A stretch of DNA of 64,000 nt from Epilithonimonas bovis DSM 19482 (GTDB lineage: Bacteria > Bacteroidota > Bacteroidia > Flavobacteriales > Weeksellaceae). The stretch covers positions 1 through 64,000 of the forward strand of contig NZ_FTPU01000003.1 of assembly GCF_900108115.1 (NCBI RefSeq). Direction: 5' to 3'. This document shows positions 34,351 through 42,774 of this stretch, piece by piece. A program made the translations under genes and the position numbers. The first letter of the stretch is position 1. Every line of letters starts with the position of its first letter. The notes beneath the pieces are model-generated. The model ran no database searches, was not told where the DNA came from, and saw only the letters and a program-made list of their open reading frames with translations.

Positions 34351-34413
34351 TTTAGAACGGTTTCAAATCCAAATTAAATGACGATTTATCTGATGGATAG
34401 AATGTTTTTTTTG

Positions 34414-34421
34414 TAAATTTG
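34414..34421 (+). promoter_or_regulatory. Candidate -7 element TAAATTTG before the CoA-transferase gene
   Basis: TAAATTTG fits TAnnTTTG; it lies 80 bases before the ATG at 34502, so the leader would be about 73 bases. No TTG is seen at the right distance. Confidence 0.5.
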
Positions 34422-34501
34422 TAACATTAGGTTATAACACTCTTGCCAATCTTTATTTAGTTAGAAATAATGGGAAGTGTGAGAGGTAAATTCAATATCA
34501 G

Positions 34502-35989
34502 ATGATTGAAAGAATTAGACTGGAAAGTCTGCGCGATAAAGTTACAACAGCTGAGAATGCGGCGCAGATAATCAAAAATGGTATGGTGGTAGGTACCAGC
34601 GGTTTTACAAAAGCCGGAGACAGCAAAGCTGTTTTACCAGCCTTAGCCGAAAAAGGTAAGACAGAAGATCTTAAAATTACGCTCATGACAGGCGCTTCTT
34701 TGGGCCACGGGACAGACGGCAAGTTAGCCGAGGCTGGCGTATTGGCTAAAAGAATGCCTTTTCAGGTAGATCCCATCCTAAGAAAAAAAATCAACGAAGG
34801 CGAAATCCTTTTTATCGATCAGCATCTTAGCGAAAGTGCGGAGATCCTGCACGGCAAAACCAAGCTGGATGTCGCGATTATCGAGGCTGCTTATATTGAC
34901 AGGGACGGGAGCATTGTTCCGACAACATCAGTAGGAAACTCGGTAACTTTTGCCGCCATGGCCAAAAAAGTCATCATCGAAATTAATACGCAGGTTCCCG
35001 AGGAAGTTTATGGTATCCACGATATTTACCAGGCAGAAGATTACCCTCACAGAAACGTTATCCCTATCGTTGCCCCGTGGAACAAAATTGGCCGTAAAAC
35101 CATTCCTGTAGATCCTGATAAGATAGAGGCGATTGTTTTTACCAACGTCAAAGATAGTCCTGCTGACATCGCAGAACCCGATCACAAGACAACAGCCATT
35201 GCCAAACATATTCTCCGATTTTTCGAAAATGAAGTAAAAGAAGGTCGCCTTACAGACCGTTTGCTTCCTTTGCAGGCAGGCATCGGTAAAGTGGCGAATG
35301 CGGTTTTGACAGGTTTTAAACACAGTAATTTTTATGACTTAACCATGTTCTCCGAAGTTCTTCAGGATAGTACTTTTGATTTGATAGATGCCGGCGTTTT
35401 AAGTTTTGCATCAGCTTCATCGGTAACCGTTTCTAAGGAATGTTACGAGCGTGTTTTTGGTAATCTTAGCAAATACAGAGACAAATTTGTTCTCCGCCCT
35501 CAGAATATTTCAAACACGCCAGGGCTTATCAGAAGATTAGGGATTATCGCTATTAATACAGCGATTGAATTTGATATTTATGGCAATGTCAATTCCACCC
35601 ATCTTGTCGGAACCAAAATTATGAATGGTATTGGAGGATCAGGCGATTTTGCCAGAAATGCCTACCTGAGTATTTTCGTAACACAAGCCGCTTCCAAAGA
35701 GAATAAAGTGTCACACGTACTGCCGATGGTTTCTCATACCGATCATACCGAGCACGATGTTGACATCCTGGTAACTGATGTTGGTTTAGCAGATCTCAGA
35801 GGGCTTGCGCCACGGGAAAGAGCGCAGACCATTATAGACAATTGTGTGCATCCGGATTATAAAGAAGAATTGCAATCCTATTTTGACCGTGCTTGTAGGA
35901 GAGGCGGCCACACGCCACATTTGCTGGAGGAAGCCTTCAGTTGGCATATGCGGTTTTCTGAAACCGGGACAATGAAAAAAGATAAATAA
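34502..35989 (+). CDS. Acetyl-CoA hydrolase/CoA-transferase (succinyl-CoA:acetate type)
   Basis: The 495-residue protein has the two-domain class I CoA-transferase fold of Cat1/AarC-like enzymes: GMVVGTSGFTKAGDSKAVLP near residue 29, GASLGHGTDGKLAEAG near 64, and AIEFDIYGNVNSTHLVG then NGIGGSGDFARNAYLS in the C-terminal part, where the catalytic Glu (in AIEFD) binds CoA. The C-terminal LRGLAPRERAQTIIDNCVHP is also typical. It moves CoA between succinyl-CoA and acetate, or hydrolyses acetyl-CoA. It sits among tyrosine-catabolism genes, whose end product acetoacetate feeds acetyl-CoA, but a direct role there is inference. Confidence 0.9.
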   Translation: MIERIRLESLRDKVTTAENAAQIIKNGMVVGTSGFTKAGDSKAVLPALAEKGKTEDLKITLMTGASLGHGTDGKLAEAGVLAKRMPFQVDPILRKKINEGEILFIDQHLSESAEILHGKTKLDVAIIEAAYIDRDGSIVPTTSVGNSVTFAAMAKKVIIEINTQVPEEVYGIHDIYQAEDYPHRNVIPIVAPWNKIGRKTIPVDPDKIEAIVFTNVKDSPADIAEPDHKTTAIAKHILRFFENEVKEGRLTDRLLPLQAGIGKVANAVLTGFKHSNFYDLTMFSEVLQDSTFDLIDAGVLSFASASSVTVSKECYERVFGNLSKYRDKFVLRPQNISNTPGLIRRLGIIAINTAIEFDIYGNVNSTHLVGTKIMNGIGGSGDFARNAYLSIFVTQAASKENKVSHVLPMVSHTDHTEHDVDILVTDVGLADLRGLAPRERAQTIIDNCVHPDYKEELQSYFDRACRRGGHTPHLLEEAFSWHMRFSETGTMKKDK

Positions 35990-35999
35990 TATAATAAGA

Positions 36000-36027
36000 G
36001 AGCTGTTTGTAAAATCAGCTTTTTTTG
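36000..36027 (+). terminator. Terminator of the CoA-transferase gene
   Basis: AGCTG (36001-36005) pairs with CAGCT (36016-36020) followed by seven T residues. Short stem with a sequence (CTGTTTGTAAAA) like two other terminators in the window. Confidence 0.65.
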
Positions 36028-36053
36028 TGTTAATTTAGTTATGTTTTTTAAAA

Positions 36054-36071
36054 AACTAACAATCGTTAGTT
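36054..36071 (+). promoter_or_regulatory. Palindrome AACTAACAATCGTTAGTT upstream of hppD
   Basis: Arms AACTAAC and GTTAGTT pair perfectly around a 4-base centre. Such 7-4-7 sites are typical of TetR-type repressors. It lies 54 bases before the hppD start, where a promoter is expected. No regulator gene is close by. Confidence 0.55.
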
Positions 36072-36125
36072 AGTTTGGTAAAAATGTTTATCTTGGCTTT
36101 GATCATCATAAAATAAAAAAGTCCA

Positions 36126-37256
36126 ATGTCAACACTCACTTTTGCCGAGAAAATCGCACAAGCCGAAAATTTTCTCCCGATCAACGGAACAGATTTTATA
36201 GAGTTTTATGTGGGAAATGCCAAGCAAGCCGCCCATTTTTACAAAACGGCGTTCGGTTTTCAGTCGGTTGCGTACGCTGGCCCGGAAACCGGCGTCAGAG
36301 ACAGAGCATCTTATGTTTTACAGCAAGGGAAAATCCGACTGGTGCTGACTTCCGGGCTCAAATCCGACTCACCGATTTGCCAGCATCAACAAAAGCACGG
36401 CGATGGGGTTAAGGTCTTGGCGCTTTGGGTAGATGATGCAGAAAAAGCCTTTGAAGAAACCACAAAACGTGGCGGAAAAGCTTACCTGGAACCACAAACT
36501 CTGACCGACGAATTTGGTGAAGTGAAGATGTCTGGGATTTATACTTACGGAGAAACTGTTCACATGTTTGTGGAGCGCAACAATTACAGCGGCGCATTTA
36601 TGCCCGGTTTCGAAAAATGGGAAAGTGATTACAATCCTTCGGATGTTGGGTTATTATATGTTGACCATTGCGTGGGAAATGTCGGCTGGGACAGGATGAT
36701 CCCAACGGTTGAATGGTATGAGAAAGTGATGGGATTTGTCAATATCCTTTCGTTTGATGACAAACAAATTAATACAGAATATTCTGCACTGATGTCAAAA
36801 GTGATGTCCAACGGAAATGGTTATGCCAAATTCCCGATCAACGAACCAGCCGAAGGCCAAAAAAAATCCCAGGTAGAAGAATATCTGGATTTCTACGAAG
36901 GAGAAGGCGTTCAGCATATTGCGGTGGCCACCAAGGATATTGTGAAAACAGTAACAGAACTCAAAAACAGAGGTGTGGAATTTTTGTCACCGCCGCCGGA
37001 AGCTTATTACGAGATGATCCCGGAGAGGGTAGGAGATATTGATGAGGATATCAAAAAACTTCAGAATTTGGGGATTCTTGTGGATTGTGACGAGGAAGGT
37101 TACTTGCTTCAGATTTTTACAAAACCTGTGGAAGACCGTCCAACTTTGTTCTACGAAATCATCGAGCGGCACGGTGCGCAAAGCTTCGGAGCCGGGAATT
37201 TCAAAGCACTTTTCGAAGCCTTGGAAAGAGAACAGGAGAGACGGGGTAATTTGTAA
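36126..37256 (+). CDS. hppD: 4-Hydroxyphenylpyruvate dioxygenase
   Basis: The 376-residue VOC-fold enzyme turns 4-hydroxyphenylpyruvate into homogentisate. Iron ligands can be placed at His in YVDHCVGNVGWD (about 178), His in GEGVQHIAVAT (about 260) and Glu in LFYEIIERHG (about 342). The C-terminal AQSFGAGNFKALFEALEREQ is the substrate-gating helix region of the family. It supplies the substrate for hmgA 3 kb upstream. A terminator follows, and a TetR-like palindrome precedes it. Confidence 0.96.
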   Translation: MSTLTFAEKIAQAENFLPINGTDFIEFYVGNAKQAAHFYKTAFGFQSVAYAGPETGVRDRASYVLQQGKIRLVLTSGLKSDSPICQHQQKHGDGVKVLALWVDDAEKAFEETTKRGGKAYLEPQTLTDEFGEVKMSGIYTYGETVHMFVERNNYSGAFMPGFEKWESDYNPSDVGLLYVDHCVGNVGWDRMIPTVEWYEKVMGFVNILSFDDKQINTEYSALMSKVMSNGNGYAKFPINEPAEGQKKSQVEEYLDFYEGEGVQHIAVATKDIVKTVTELKNRGVEFLSPPPEAYYEMIPERVGDIDEDIKKLQNLGILVDCDEEGYLLQIFTKPVEDRPTLFYEIIERHGAQSFGAGNFKALFEALEREQERRGNL

Positions 37257-37278
37257 TTCCATATATTTTTTAAACATC

Positions 37279-37312
37279 AACCCTTTCTGAGTTTCAAACT
37301 CAGAAAGGGTTT
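37279..37312 (+). terminator. Strong hairpin terminator between hppD and fahA
   Basis: AACCCTTTCTGAGTTT pairs perfectly with AAACTCAGAAAGGGTT, with T's on the right. fahA starts 36 bases later, so it either has its own start signal or depends on read-through. Confidence 0.82.
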
Positions 37313-37347
37313 TCAAATTCTTTTTATATTTCAAAATAAATTAAACA

Positions 37348-38598
37348 ATGAAATCCTTTATAAACTATCCTTCAGACTCCGATTTTTCGATTTATAATAT
37401 TCCGTTTGGCGTTTGTGTTTTCAATAAAGAATATATTGCTAATGCAACGCGGATTGGTGATATTGTTATTGACTTGGCAACATTATTTGACCTTGGCTAT
37501 TTTGAAGATATCAAAGGTTTGAGCGACAATGTTTTCGAAGGTTACACGATTAATGAATTTATAGAGCTCGGTAAACCGGTGACCAATCAGGTTCGTGAAA
37601 GAATTCAGGAATTGCTGTTGGAAGATTCTTTATTATCGAAAGATGAGAGAGCTTTGGAAGAATGTTTTTATAATTTGGATGAAATCCAGATGATGATGCC
37701 TTTGCACATCCCAAATTACACCGATTTCTACAGCAGTATCCAGCACGCCACCAATGTAGGAATGATGTTCCGTGACCCCGCGAATGCATTGTTGCCAAAC
37801 TGGAAACATCTGCCGGTTGGCTATCACGGGCGTGCGTCGTCTATTGTTTTGTCAGGGATTGATATTACAAGACCTTGCGGACAAATCAAACAGATTGATT
37901 CTGATCAACCAATATTCAGCGCATCAAAACAACTCGATTTTGAACTGGAAATGGCTTTTGTGTTGAATAAAAATACAGATTTAGGAGAAAGGATTTCTGT
38001 TTCCGAAGCAGAAGATGCAATTTTTGGGATGATGATTTTCAATGATTGGTCGGCGAGAGACATCCAAAGCTGGGAATATGTTCCGTTGGGTCCATTTTTA
38101 GGGAAAAACTTCGGTTCGTCCATTTCGCCTTGGATTGTAACTTTGGAAGCTTTGCAACCATTTAAAACTCAATCTCCAAAGCAAGAACCGGAAGTTTTAG
38201 ATTATTTGAAATTTGAAGGTGATCAAAATTATGACATCAATCTTCAAGTTTATCTAAAACCTCAAAATTCAGAAGACAATCTGATCTCTGAGAGCAATTA
38301 CAAATTGATGTATTGGAATATGTTTCAGCAATTGGCGCATCACACGGTGAATGGCTGTAATGTGGAAGTTGGTGATGTTTATGCCAGTGGGACGATCTCG
38401 GGAGAAGGTGAAAAATCCTATGGTTCTATGCTGGAACTGACCTGGAGAGGAACAAAACCTTTGCAACTGAAAGACGGAATTGAAAGAAAATTCATAGAAG
38501 ATGGCGATACTGTGACAATGAAAGCCTGGTCAGAAAAAGATGGTATCCGGGTTGGTTTTGGGGAAGTGACTGGGAAGATTTTACCTGCCAATTATTAA
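37348..38598 (+). CDS. fahA: Fumarylacetoacetase
   Basis: The 416-residue enzyme hydrolyses fumarylacetoacetate to fumarate and acetoacetate, the last step of tyrosine breakdown. Features are DFYSSIQHATNVGMMFRD (catalytic His near 130), LPVGYHGRASSIV, the metal site ELEMAFVLNK and MIFNDWSARDIQSWEYVPLG then FLGKNFGSSISPW, and a C-terminal GTKPLQLKDGIERKFIEDGD. The last bases of its TAA stop are the first bases of the inverted repeat of GxxExxY element B, so the gene end abuts that insertion. Confidence 0.96.
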   Translation: MKSFINYPSDSDFSIYNIPFGVCVFNKEYIANATRIGDIVIDLATLFDLGYFEDIKGLSDNVFEGYTINEFIELGKPVTNQVRERIQELLLEDSLLSKDERALEECFYNLDEIQMMMPLHIPNYTDFYSSIQHATNVGMMFRDPANALLPNWKHLPVGYHGRASSIVLSGIDITRPCGQIKQIDSDQPIFSASKQLDFELEMAFVLNKNTDLGERISVSEAEDAIFGMMIFNDWSARDIQSWEYVPLGPFLGKNFGSSISPWIVTLEALQPFKTQSPKQEPEVLDYLKFEGDQNYDINLQVYLKPQNSEDNLISESNYKLMYWNMFQQLAHHTVNGCNVEVGDVYASGTISGEGEKSYGSMLELTWRGTKPLQLKDGIERKFIEDGDTVTMKAWSEKDGIRVGFGEVTGKILPANY

Positions 38599-39155
38599 CC
38601 ACAAAAGTCACAAGAGTTTTATTTTTAATATTTAAGTTCAGAAAAGGATGATTACTCAAGCTTATATTACAGATTTGACTTATACAATAAATGGAGCTTG
38701 CATCGAAGTTCACAAAATTCTCGGTCCAGGATTATTGGAAAGTGTTTATCATAAGTGTTTGGAAGAAGAATTTAGACTAAGAAATATTAACTTTCAGTCT
38801 GAGCTGAAAATTCCAATAATTTATAAGGGAAAAGAAATAAACTGTGAATTTTTCTGTGATTTTCTAATTGAAGACTTGATCGTTCTTGAACTAAAATCTG
38901 TTTCATCAATTACAGATATTCATAAAGCTCAGATTATCAATTATATTAATCTTATGAAAAAACCAAAAGGAATTTTAGTGAATTTTAACGTTAAAAACTT
39001 GTATCACGATGGTCAAGAAACTTTTGTGAATAAATATTATGAAACCTTGCGTTAAACCAATTCATTAAAAATACTTTGATTGTCGAAACTTTTGTGTGCT
39101 TTTTACTAATTCAATATTAAACCTAATAAAAAACTTTTATGACTTTTGTGGTTAA
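38595..39155 (+). mobile_element. GxxExxY element B, bounded by 16 bp inverted repeats
   Basis: TTAACCACAAAAGTCA at 38595-38610 is repeated exactly in inverse orientation at 39140-39155. The left end continues CAAGAGTTTTA (element A: CAACAGTTTTT) and the right end is preceded by CTTTTA as in element A. The 561 bp unit holds one gene. Its left end supplies the stop codon of fahA and its right end the first codons of the frame at 39139, so it was inserted exactly between two genes. Confidence 0.75.
38648..39055 (+). CDS. GxxExxY protein (PD-(D/E)XK nuclease-like, PF13366), full length
   Basis: The 135-residue protein is a complete family member. It has INGACIEVHKILGPGLLESV (with the conserved Glu and His and the GxxExxY motif GLLESVY) and CDFLIEDLIVLELKSVSSI, the Asp / E-x-K core of a PD-(D/E)XK nuclease fold. 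It ends GQETFVNKYYETLR. Family members are small, recur many times per genome and have no established role. The inverted repeats around it suggest it is the cargo, and perhaps the driver, of element B (inference). The start follows the left repeat by 37 bases. Confidence 0.92.
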   Translation: MITQAYITDLTYTINGACIEVHKILGPGLLESVYHKCLEEEFRLRNINFQSELKIPIIYKGKEINCEFFCDFLIEDLIVLELKSVSSITDIHKAQIINYINLMKKPKGILVNFNVKNLYHDGQETFVNKYYETLR

Positions 39156-39972
39156 GTCTATAACTCCTTCCGATATTTCTGCAATGCAGCTTCAGCAAGT
39201 AATGCAAACTGCCATTGCGCCGCGGCCAATTGCTTTGGCAAGTACGATTAACAGCAAAGGAAAAATCAATCTTTCGCCGTTCAGTTTCTTCAATATGTTC
39301 AGCACGGTTCCGCCGGTTGTGATTATTTCGCCTTCCAGAAGAGTCCGAGATAATACGACGAAACATACTCTTGAAAACTTGAAAGAAGTCCCGGAATTGG
39401 TCATCGGTAATGTTAATTTCGAGATGGTTCAGCAGGTTTCCCTGGCCAGTACAGAATACGAAGACGGCGTGAATGAATTCCTCAAATCCGGATTAACAAT
39501 GAAACCTGCCGCCATCGTAAAACCACCTTTGATTGCTGAATCTCCCGTTAATTTCGAATGTAAAGTTCTCGAAATTAAATCTCTTGGAAATTTTGGCGGA
39601 GCCGGGAATCTTGTAATTGCAGAAATTGTTAAAATTCATATCAATGAAAAATACCTGGACGAAAACGGGAATCTTGACCAGAAACAATTGGATCTGGTAG
39701 CGAGATTGGGAAGTAATTTCTACTCCAGGAATAATGAGAATAATATCTTCGAAGTGCCTAAACCGCTGGTTACAAAAGGGATTGGTTACGACAAATTGCC
39801 TTATGAAATCAAATCCAGCGATATTTTCACAGGGAACGATTTGGGAATGCTGGCCAATGTAGAAATTTTGCCCATTGGTGACTTTTCTTCGGAAAAAGAT
39901 GTACATTTAGTGGCACAAAAGTTTTTGAAAACTAACGAAATCAAAAGAGCCTGGGAAATTCTTAAACTTTGA
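39139..39972 (+). CDS. Flavin reductase-like FMN-binding protein
   Basis: The 277-residue protein has the flavin-reductase split-barrel fold: TAIAPRPIALASTINSKGKI near 23, NLSPFSFFNMFSTVPPVVII, and GNVNFEMVQQVSLASTEYE. Such enzymes bind FMN and may reduce it for a partner oxygenase. The first codons (MTFVVK) are read from the inverted repeat of element B. Homologues usually begin with a short MK-like lead directly before SITPSDIS, so the native start was probably replaced or is the GTG at 39148. It is downstream of the tyrosine genes and may once have been in their transcript. Confidence 0.82.
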   Translation: MTFVVKSITPSDISAMQLQQVMQTAIAPRPIALASTINSKGKINLSPFSFFNMFSTVPPVVIISPSRRVRDNTTKHTLENLKEVPELVIGNVNFEMVQQVSLASTEYEDGVNEFLKSGLTMKPAAIVKPPLIAESPVNFECKVLEIKSLGNFGGAGNLVIAEIVKIHINEKYLDENGNLDQKQLDLVARLGSNFYSRNNENNIFEVPKPLVTKGIGYDKLPYEIKSSDIFTGNDLGMLANVEILPIGDFSSEKDVHLVAQKFLKTNEIKRAWEILKL

Positions 39973-39999
39973 AAAACTAAAAAAAGCCAAAACTAAACT

Positions 40000-40245
40000 A
40001 TGAGAAGGGCGGTATATCATGCCATTATCAGTATCCTGATTTTGGTAATTCTGGTATCTGTTATCGGTGTGCTCAGTACTTATGTAAGCCTGAAATACGA
40101 AACCGGGAATCCGAAAGATTGTATCTCTGTCGTTACCGGCAGAGATCTTTGCCTGTGGATGAAGACTCAAAAAATTATCATTATTGCTTGCCTGATTGTA
40201 GTGACCGGAATGGTGAGTTTTAGAAATAAATTATTAAAAAGTTAG
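40000..40245 (+). CDS. Small membrane protein of unknown function
   Basis: The 81-residue protein has two hydrophobic segments (about 8-29 and 58-75) around a short outside loop with two Cys (PKDCISVVTGRDLCLW) that could form a disulfide. I do not recognise it. It begins 27 bases after the flavin-reductase-like gene in the same direction and converges on the toxin gene, 8 bases apart. Confidence 0.65.
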   Translation: MRRAVYHAIISILILVILVSVIGVLSTYVSLKYETGNPKDCISVVTGRDLCLWMKTQKIIIIACLIVVTGMVSFRNKLLKS

Positions 40246-40253
40246 AAAAAAAT

Positions 40254-40565
40254 CTACTTTTCTCTATTGATTTTAATGGGATTTTGGCGTGTGTCGAAAA
40301 TATCAACGATTTCAATCCTATTCCTTTCTTTATTAAACCAATAAATTATTTTGTAATTTTTGGAAACCAAATATCTGAAATTTTCTTTTCTGTCAGAGAG
40401 TAAATCTTCTTTTTGTCCTATTTTGATTTGAAAATCTAAAATGTTTGTTTGTTCAATAATTTCGGTAATCAATTTTTGAGCAATTTTAGGGCTTGCTTTT
40501 AATTTATAATAATCGTAAATATTCCTTAACTCTCTTTTAGCGAATGCTGTCCAAAATATTTTCAT
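40254..40565 (-). CDS. RelE/ParE-type toxin
   Basis: The 103-residue protein starts at the ATG at 40565 (MKIFWTAFAKRELRNIYDYY); the TTG two codons upstream is less likely. The RelE/ParE fold is shown by W-x-x-x-A-x-x-x-L-x-x-I-Y-x-Y at the start and by FRYLVSKNYKIIYWFNKERN and EIVDIFDTRQNP at the end. Such toxins cut ribosome-bound mRNA or poison gyrase. The ATG shares one base with the stop of the upstream antitoxin gene, the usual coupling of such modules. Confidence 0.88.
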   Translation of the reverse strand: MKIFWTAFAKRELRNIYDYYKLKASPKIAQKLITEIIEQTNILDFQIKIGQKEDLLSDRKENFRYLVSKNYKIIYWFNKERNRIEIVDIFDTRQNPIKINREK

Positions 40566-40798
40566 TACCAATGTTTGATTTCAGAAAGCAGTTCATTTGA
40601 TTCTGTTACTTTATCGTTTTTAGAATCTTCTAATGAAACGTCTATGCGGTAATTTAATTCTTCAATCGTAAATGGGTTCAATTCTTTCTCAGATTGTTTG
40701 GCTTTTTTCAATAGTTTTTCGAATTGAGAAATTAATTCCTCGCTTTGAAGATTCATAAAAGCCTGAACAAATTCTATTTTTCTCGATTCGATATTCAT
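40565..40798 (-). CDS. Antitoxin of the RelE/ParE-type pair
   Basis: The 77-residue, charged, mostly helical protein (MNIESRKIEFVQAFMNLQSE, then ELISQFEKLLKKAKQSEKE, then NPFTIEELNYRIDVSLEDSK) matches small Bacteroidetes antitoxins found before ParE/RelE genes. It contains no clear DNA-binding domain, so autoregulation is uncertain. Its TAA stop overlaps the toxin ATG by one base. I see no strong promoter just upstream, and the ABC gene ends 57 bases away on the same strand. Confidence 0.82.
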   Translation of the reverse strand: MNIESRKIEFVQAFMNLQSEELISQFEKLLKKAKQSEKELNPFTIEELNYRIDVSLEDSKNDKVTESNELLSEIKHW

Positions 40799-40855
40799 TT
40801 TCAGTATGTTTTAATCAAAATTACAAATTAATTTTTAATCAATATCAAATTGTTT

Positions 40856-42604
40856 TTAAACCAATTTCTCCCCATCCGCGCTCACAACCTGCGCTTTATA
40901 AAGGACAGAATAATAACCATTCTTAGCCAAAAGTTCGTCGTGTGTTCCTTCTTCCACGATCAGTCCGTGATCCATCACGATGATTTTGTCCGCTTTTTCT
41001 ATAGTAGAAAGCCGGTGCGCAATGATGATTGACGTTCTGTTTTTGGTGATTTTTTCAGTCGCTCTTTGGATCAATTTCTCACTTTCCTGGTCAATGGATG
41101 AGGTCGCCTCGTCCAGAATCAGGATTTTAGGATCAGAAAGATAAGCCCGCAAAAATGACAGCAATTGTCTCTGCCCAAGGGAAATAGAAGAGCCTCTTTC
41201 ACTCACGACGTAATCATAATTCCCGGGTAACTGCTCGATAAAATCATCCACTTCAATCTCGTGTGCTGCTTTTTTGACGTCGTCCAGAGTAATGCTTTCA
41301 TCACCCAAAGTCAGGTTTTCAAAAATGCTGCCGTGGAAGAGGAAAACATCCTGCAAGACAACGCCAATGTGGCTCCTCAGATTATACAATTCATAATCCC
41401 TGATGTCCACATCGTCCAGCAATATTTTTCCTGAATTGATATCGTATAATCTGGTTATGAGACTGATGATTGTCGATTTTCCGGCTCCGGTTGCGCCAAC
41501 AATGGCGACAGTTTCGCCCGGATTAACCTTGAAATCGATACCTTTCAGTACTTCCTGCTTGTCGTCATAGGCAAAATGAACATCTCGGAATTCTATTTTC
41601 CCATCAAAATGGTCTTTGGCAATGGTTCCGTTATTGGGCATCGCCTGATCTTCGTCCATCACACCAAGAACTCTTTCCGCGCCTACAATTCCTCTCTGGA
41701 TATTATTGAATCTGTCCGCAATCTGCCTCAGCGGCCGGATCAGCATATTAATAAACTGGATAAAAGCAATGATAACACCCGGCGTAGATTTGATAAAACC
41801 GCCGTAGAACAGGATGAATCCAATGAAAAGCGACGAAATCAATTCGACTACCGGGAAGAATAATGAGAAAATGAACACCGTTCTCAACAGTGCTTTTTTC
41901 AACTCAATATTGATATGGTCAAATTTTGAGAACTCAGCTTCTTGTCTGTTAAAAACCTGTATCAGTGGCATGCCTGCCAAACGTTCCTGTACAAAACTGT
42001 TTTGTGTCGCTGTCCAGCTTCTTTCCAGCCCAAAAGCAACCTTCAGTTTTTTCTGGAAAACCCTGGTGATCACCACCATTATGGGTAGAATAGCCAACGA
42101 AATCAAGCTAAGATGAGTATCTACCTGAAACATGGCAAACAGGACCATCACAATCCTAAGAATATCGCCAAAAACCATCAGGAAGCCGTCTGTATAAACT
42201 GTGGCAATGGTCTCAACATCGCCAACAGCTCTGGTTACCAGATTTCCGATCGCGGTTTTATCAAAAAAAGCGGTTTTGAAGTAAATCAATTTATGATAAA
42301 GCCTTTCCCGGATGTCCCTAATTACATTCTGAGAAATAAAATTGGAGAAATAAACCAGAAAAAAATTGAGAATAGTCTCTGCAACTACCAAACCGATCAG
42401 CAGATAGATATGTTTCATCAGCTGGGCTTTATCCTTCAGTTGCACAATGTCTATATCAACTACATTTTTCGTTAGAATCGGGCGATAAGTGGAAACAATA
42501 GCTAAAACGATAGAGATAATCAGGGTGAGGATAAACCACGAACGGAATTTCATCCCAATCAGAAATAATCGCTTTACTATATCCCAGGTATTTTGTTGTT
42601 TCAT
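40856..42604 (-). CDS. ABC exporter, fused permease and ATPase
   Basis: The 582-residue half-transporter has six membrane segments in the first 320 residues (type I exporter, MsbA-like) and a C-terminal ATPase with Walker A GATGAGKSTIISLI near 375, signature SLGQRQLLSFLRAYLS, Walker B KILILDEATSSID and switch His in IIIAHRLSTIEKAD. It would work as a homodimer, or with a partner half not present here, in the inner membrane. The substrate is unknown; lipids or small drugs are typical. Confidence 0.92.
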   Translation of the reverse strand: MKQQNTWDIVKRLFLIGMKFRSWFILTLIISIVLAIVSTYRPILTKNVVDIDIVQLKDKAQLMKHIYLLIGLVVAETILNFFLVYFSNFISQNVIRDIRERLYHKLIYFKTAFFDKTAIGNLVTRAVGDVETIATVYTDGFLMVFGDILRIVMVLFAMFQVDTHLSLISLAILPIMVVITRVFQKKLKVAFGLERSWTATQNSFVQERLAGMPLIQVFNRQEAEFSKFDHINIELKKALLRTVFIFSLFFPVVELISSLFIGFILFYGGFIKSTPGVIIAFIQFINMLIRPLRQIADRFNNIQRGIVGAERVLGVMDEDQAMPNNGTIAKDHFDGKIEFRDVHFAYDDKQEVLKGIDFKVNPGETVAIVGATGAGKSTIISLITRLYDINSGKILLDDVDIRDYELYNLRSHIGVVLQDVFLFHGSIFENLTLGDESITLDDVKKAAHEIEVDDFIEQLPGNYDYVVSERGSSISLGQRQLLSFLRAYLSDPKILILDEATSSIDQESEKLIQRATEKITKNRTSIIIAHRLSTIEKADKIIVMDHGLIVEEGTHDELLAKNGYYSVLYKAQVVSADGEKLV

Positions 42605-42774
42605 CTGTTTTGGTTAATTGTTCTAAGTTTATTCCGGTATCTTAATCAAAAGATATTGGCTAGAGTTCCTTTATTACACTTAGAATTCAGCAGATTTTTC
42701 CTAAATCGAAAAAAAATCTTTGCAAAAATAAGATTTTCAAAATTGAAATGCTGAGTCAGTCATTTAAATATCAA

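Noticed and set aside
14276-39155. A 25 kb compound transposon between the two GxxExxY units
   Set aside because: The intervening DNA is core flavobacterial chromosome (sdh, rpoN, mpl), so the two units are better read as separate insertions.
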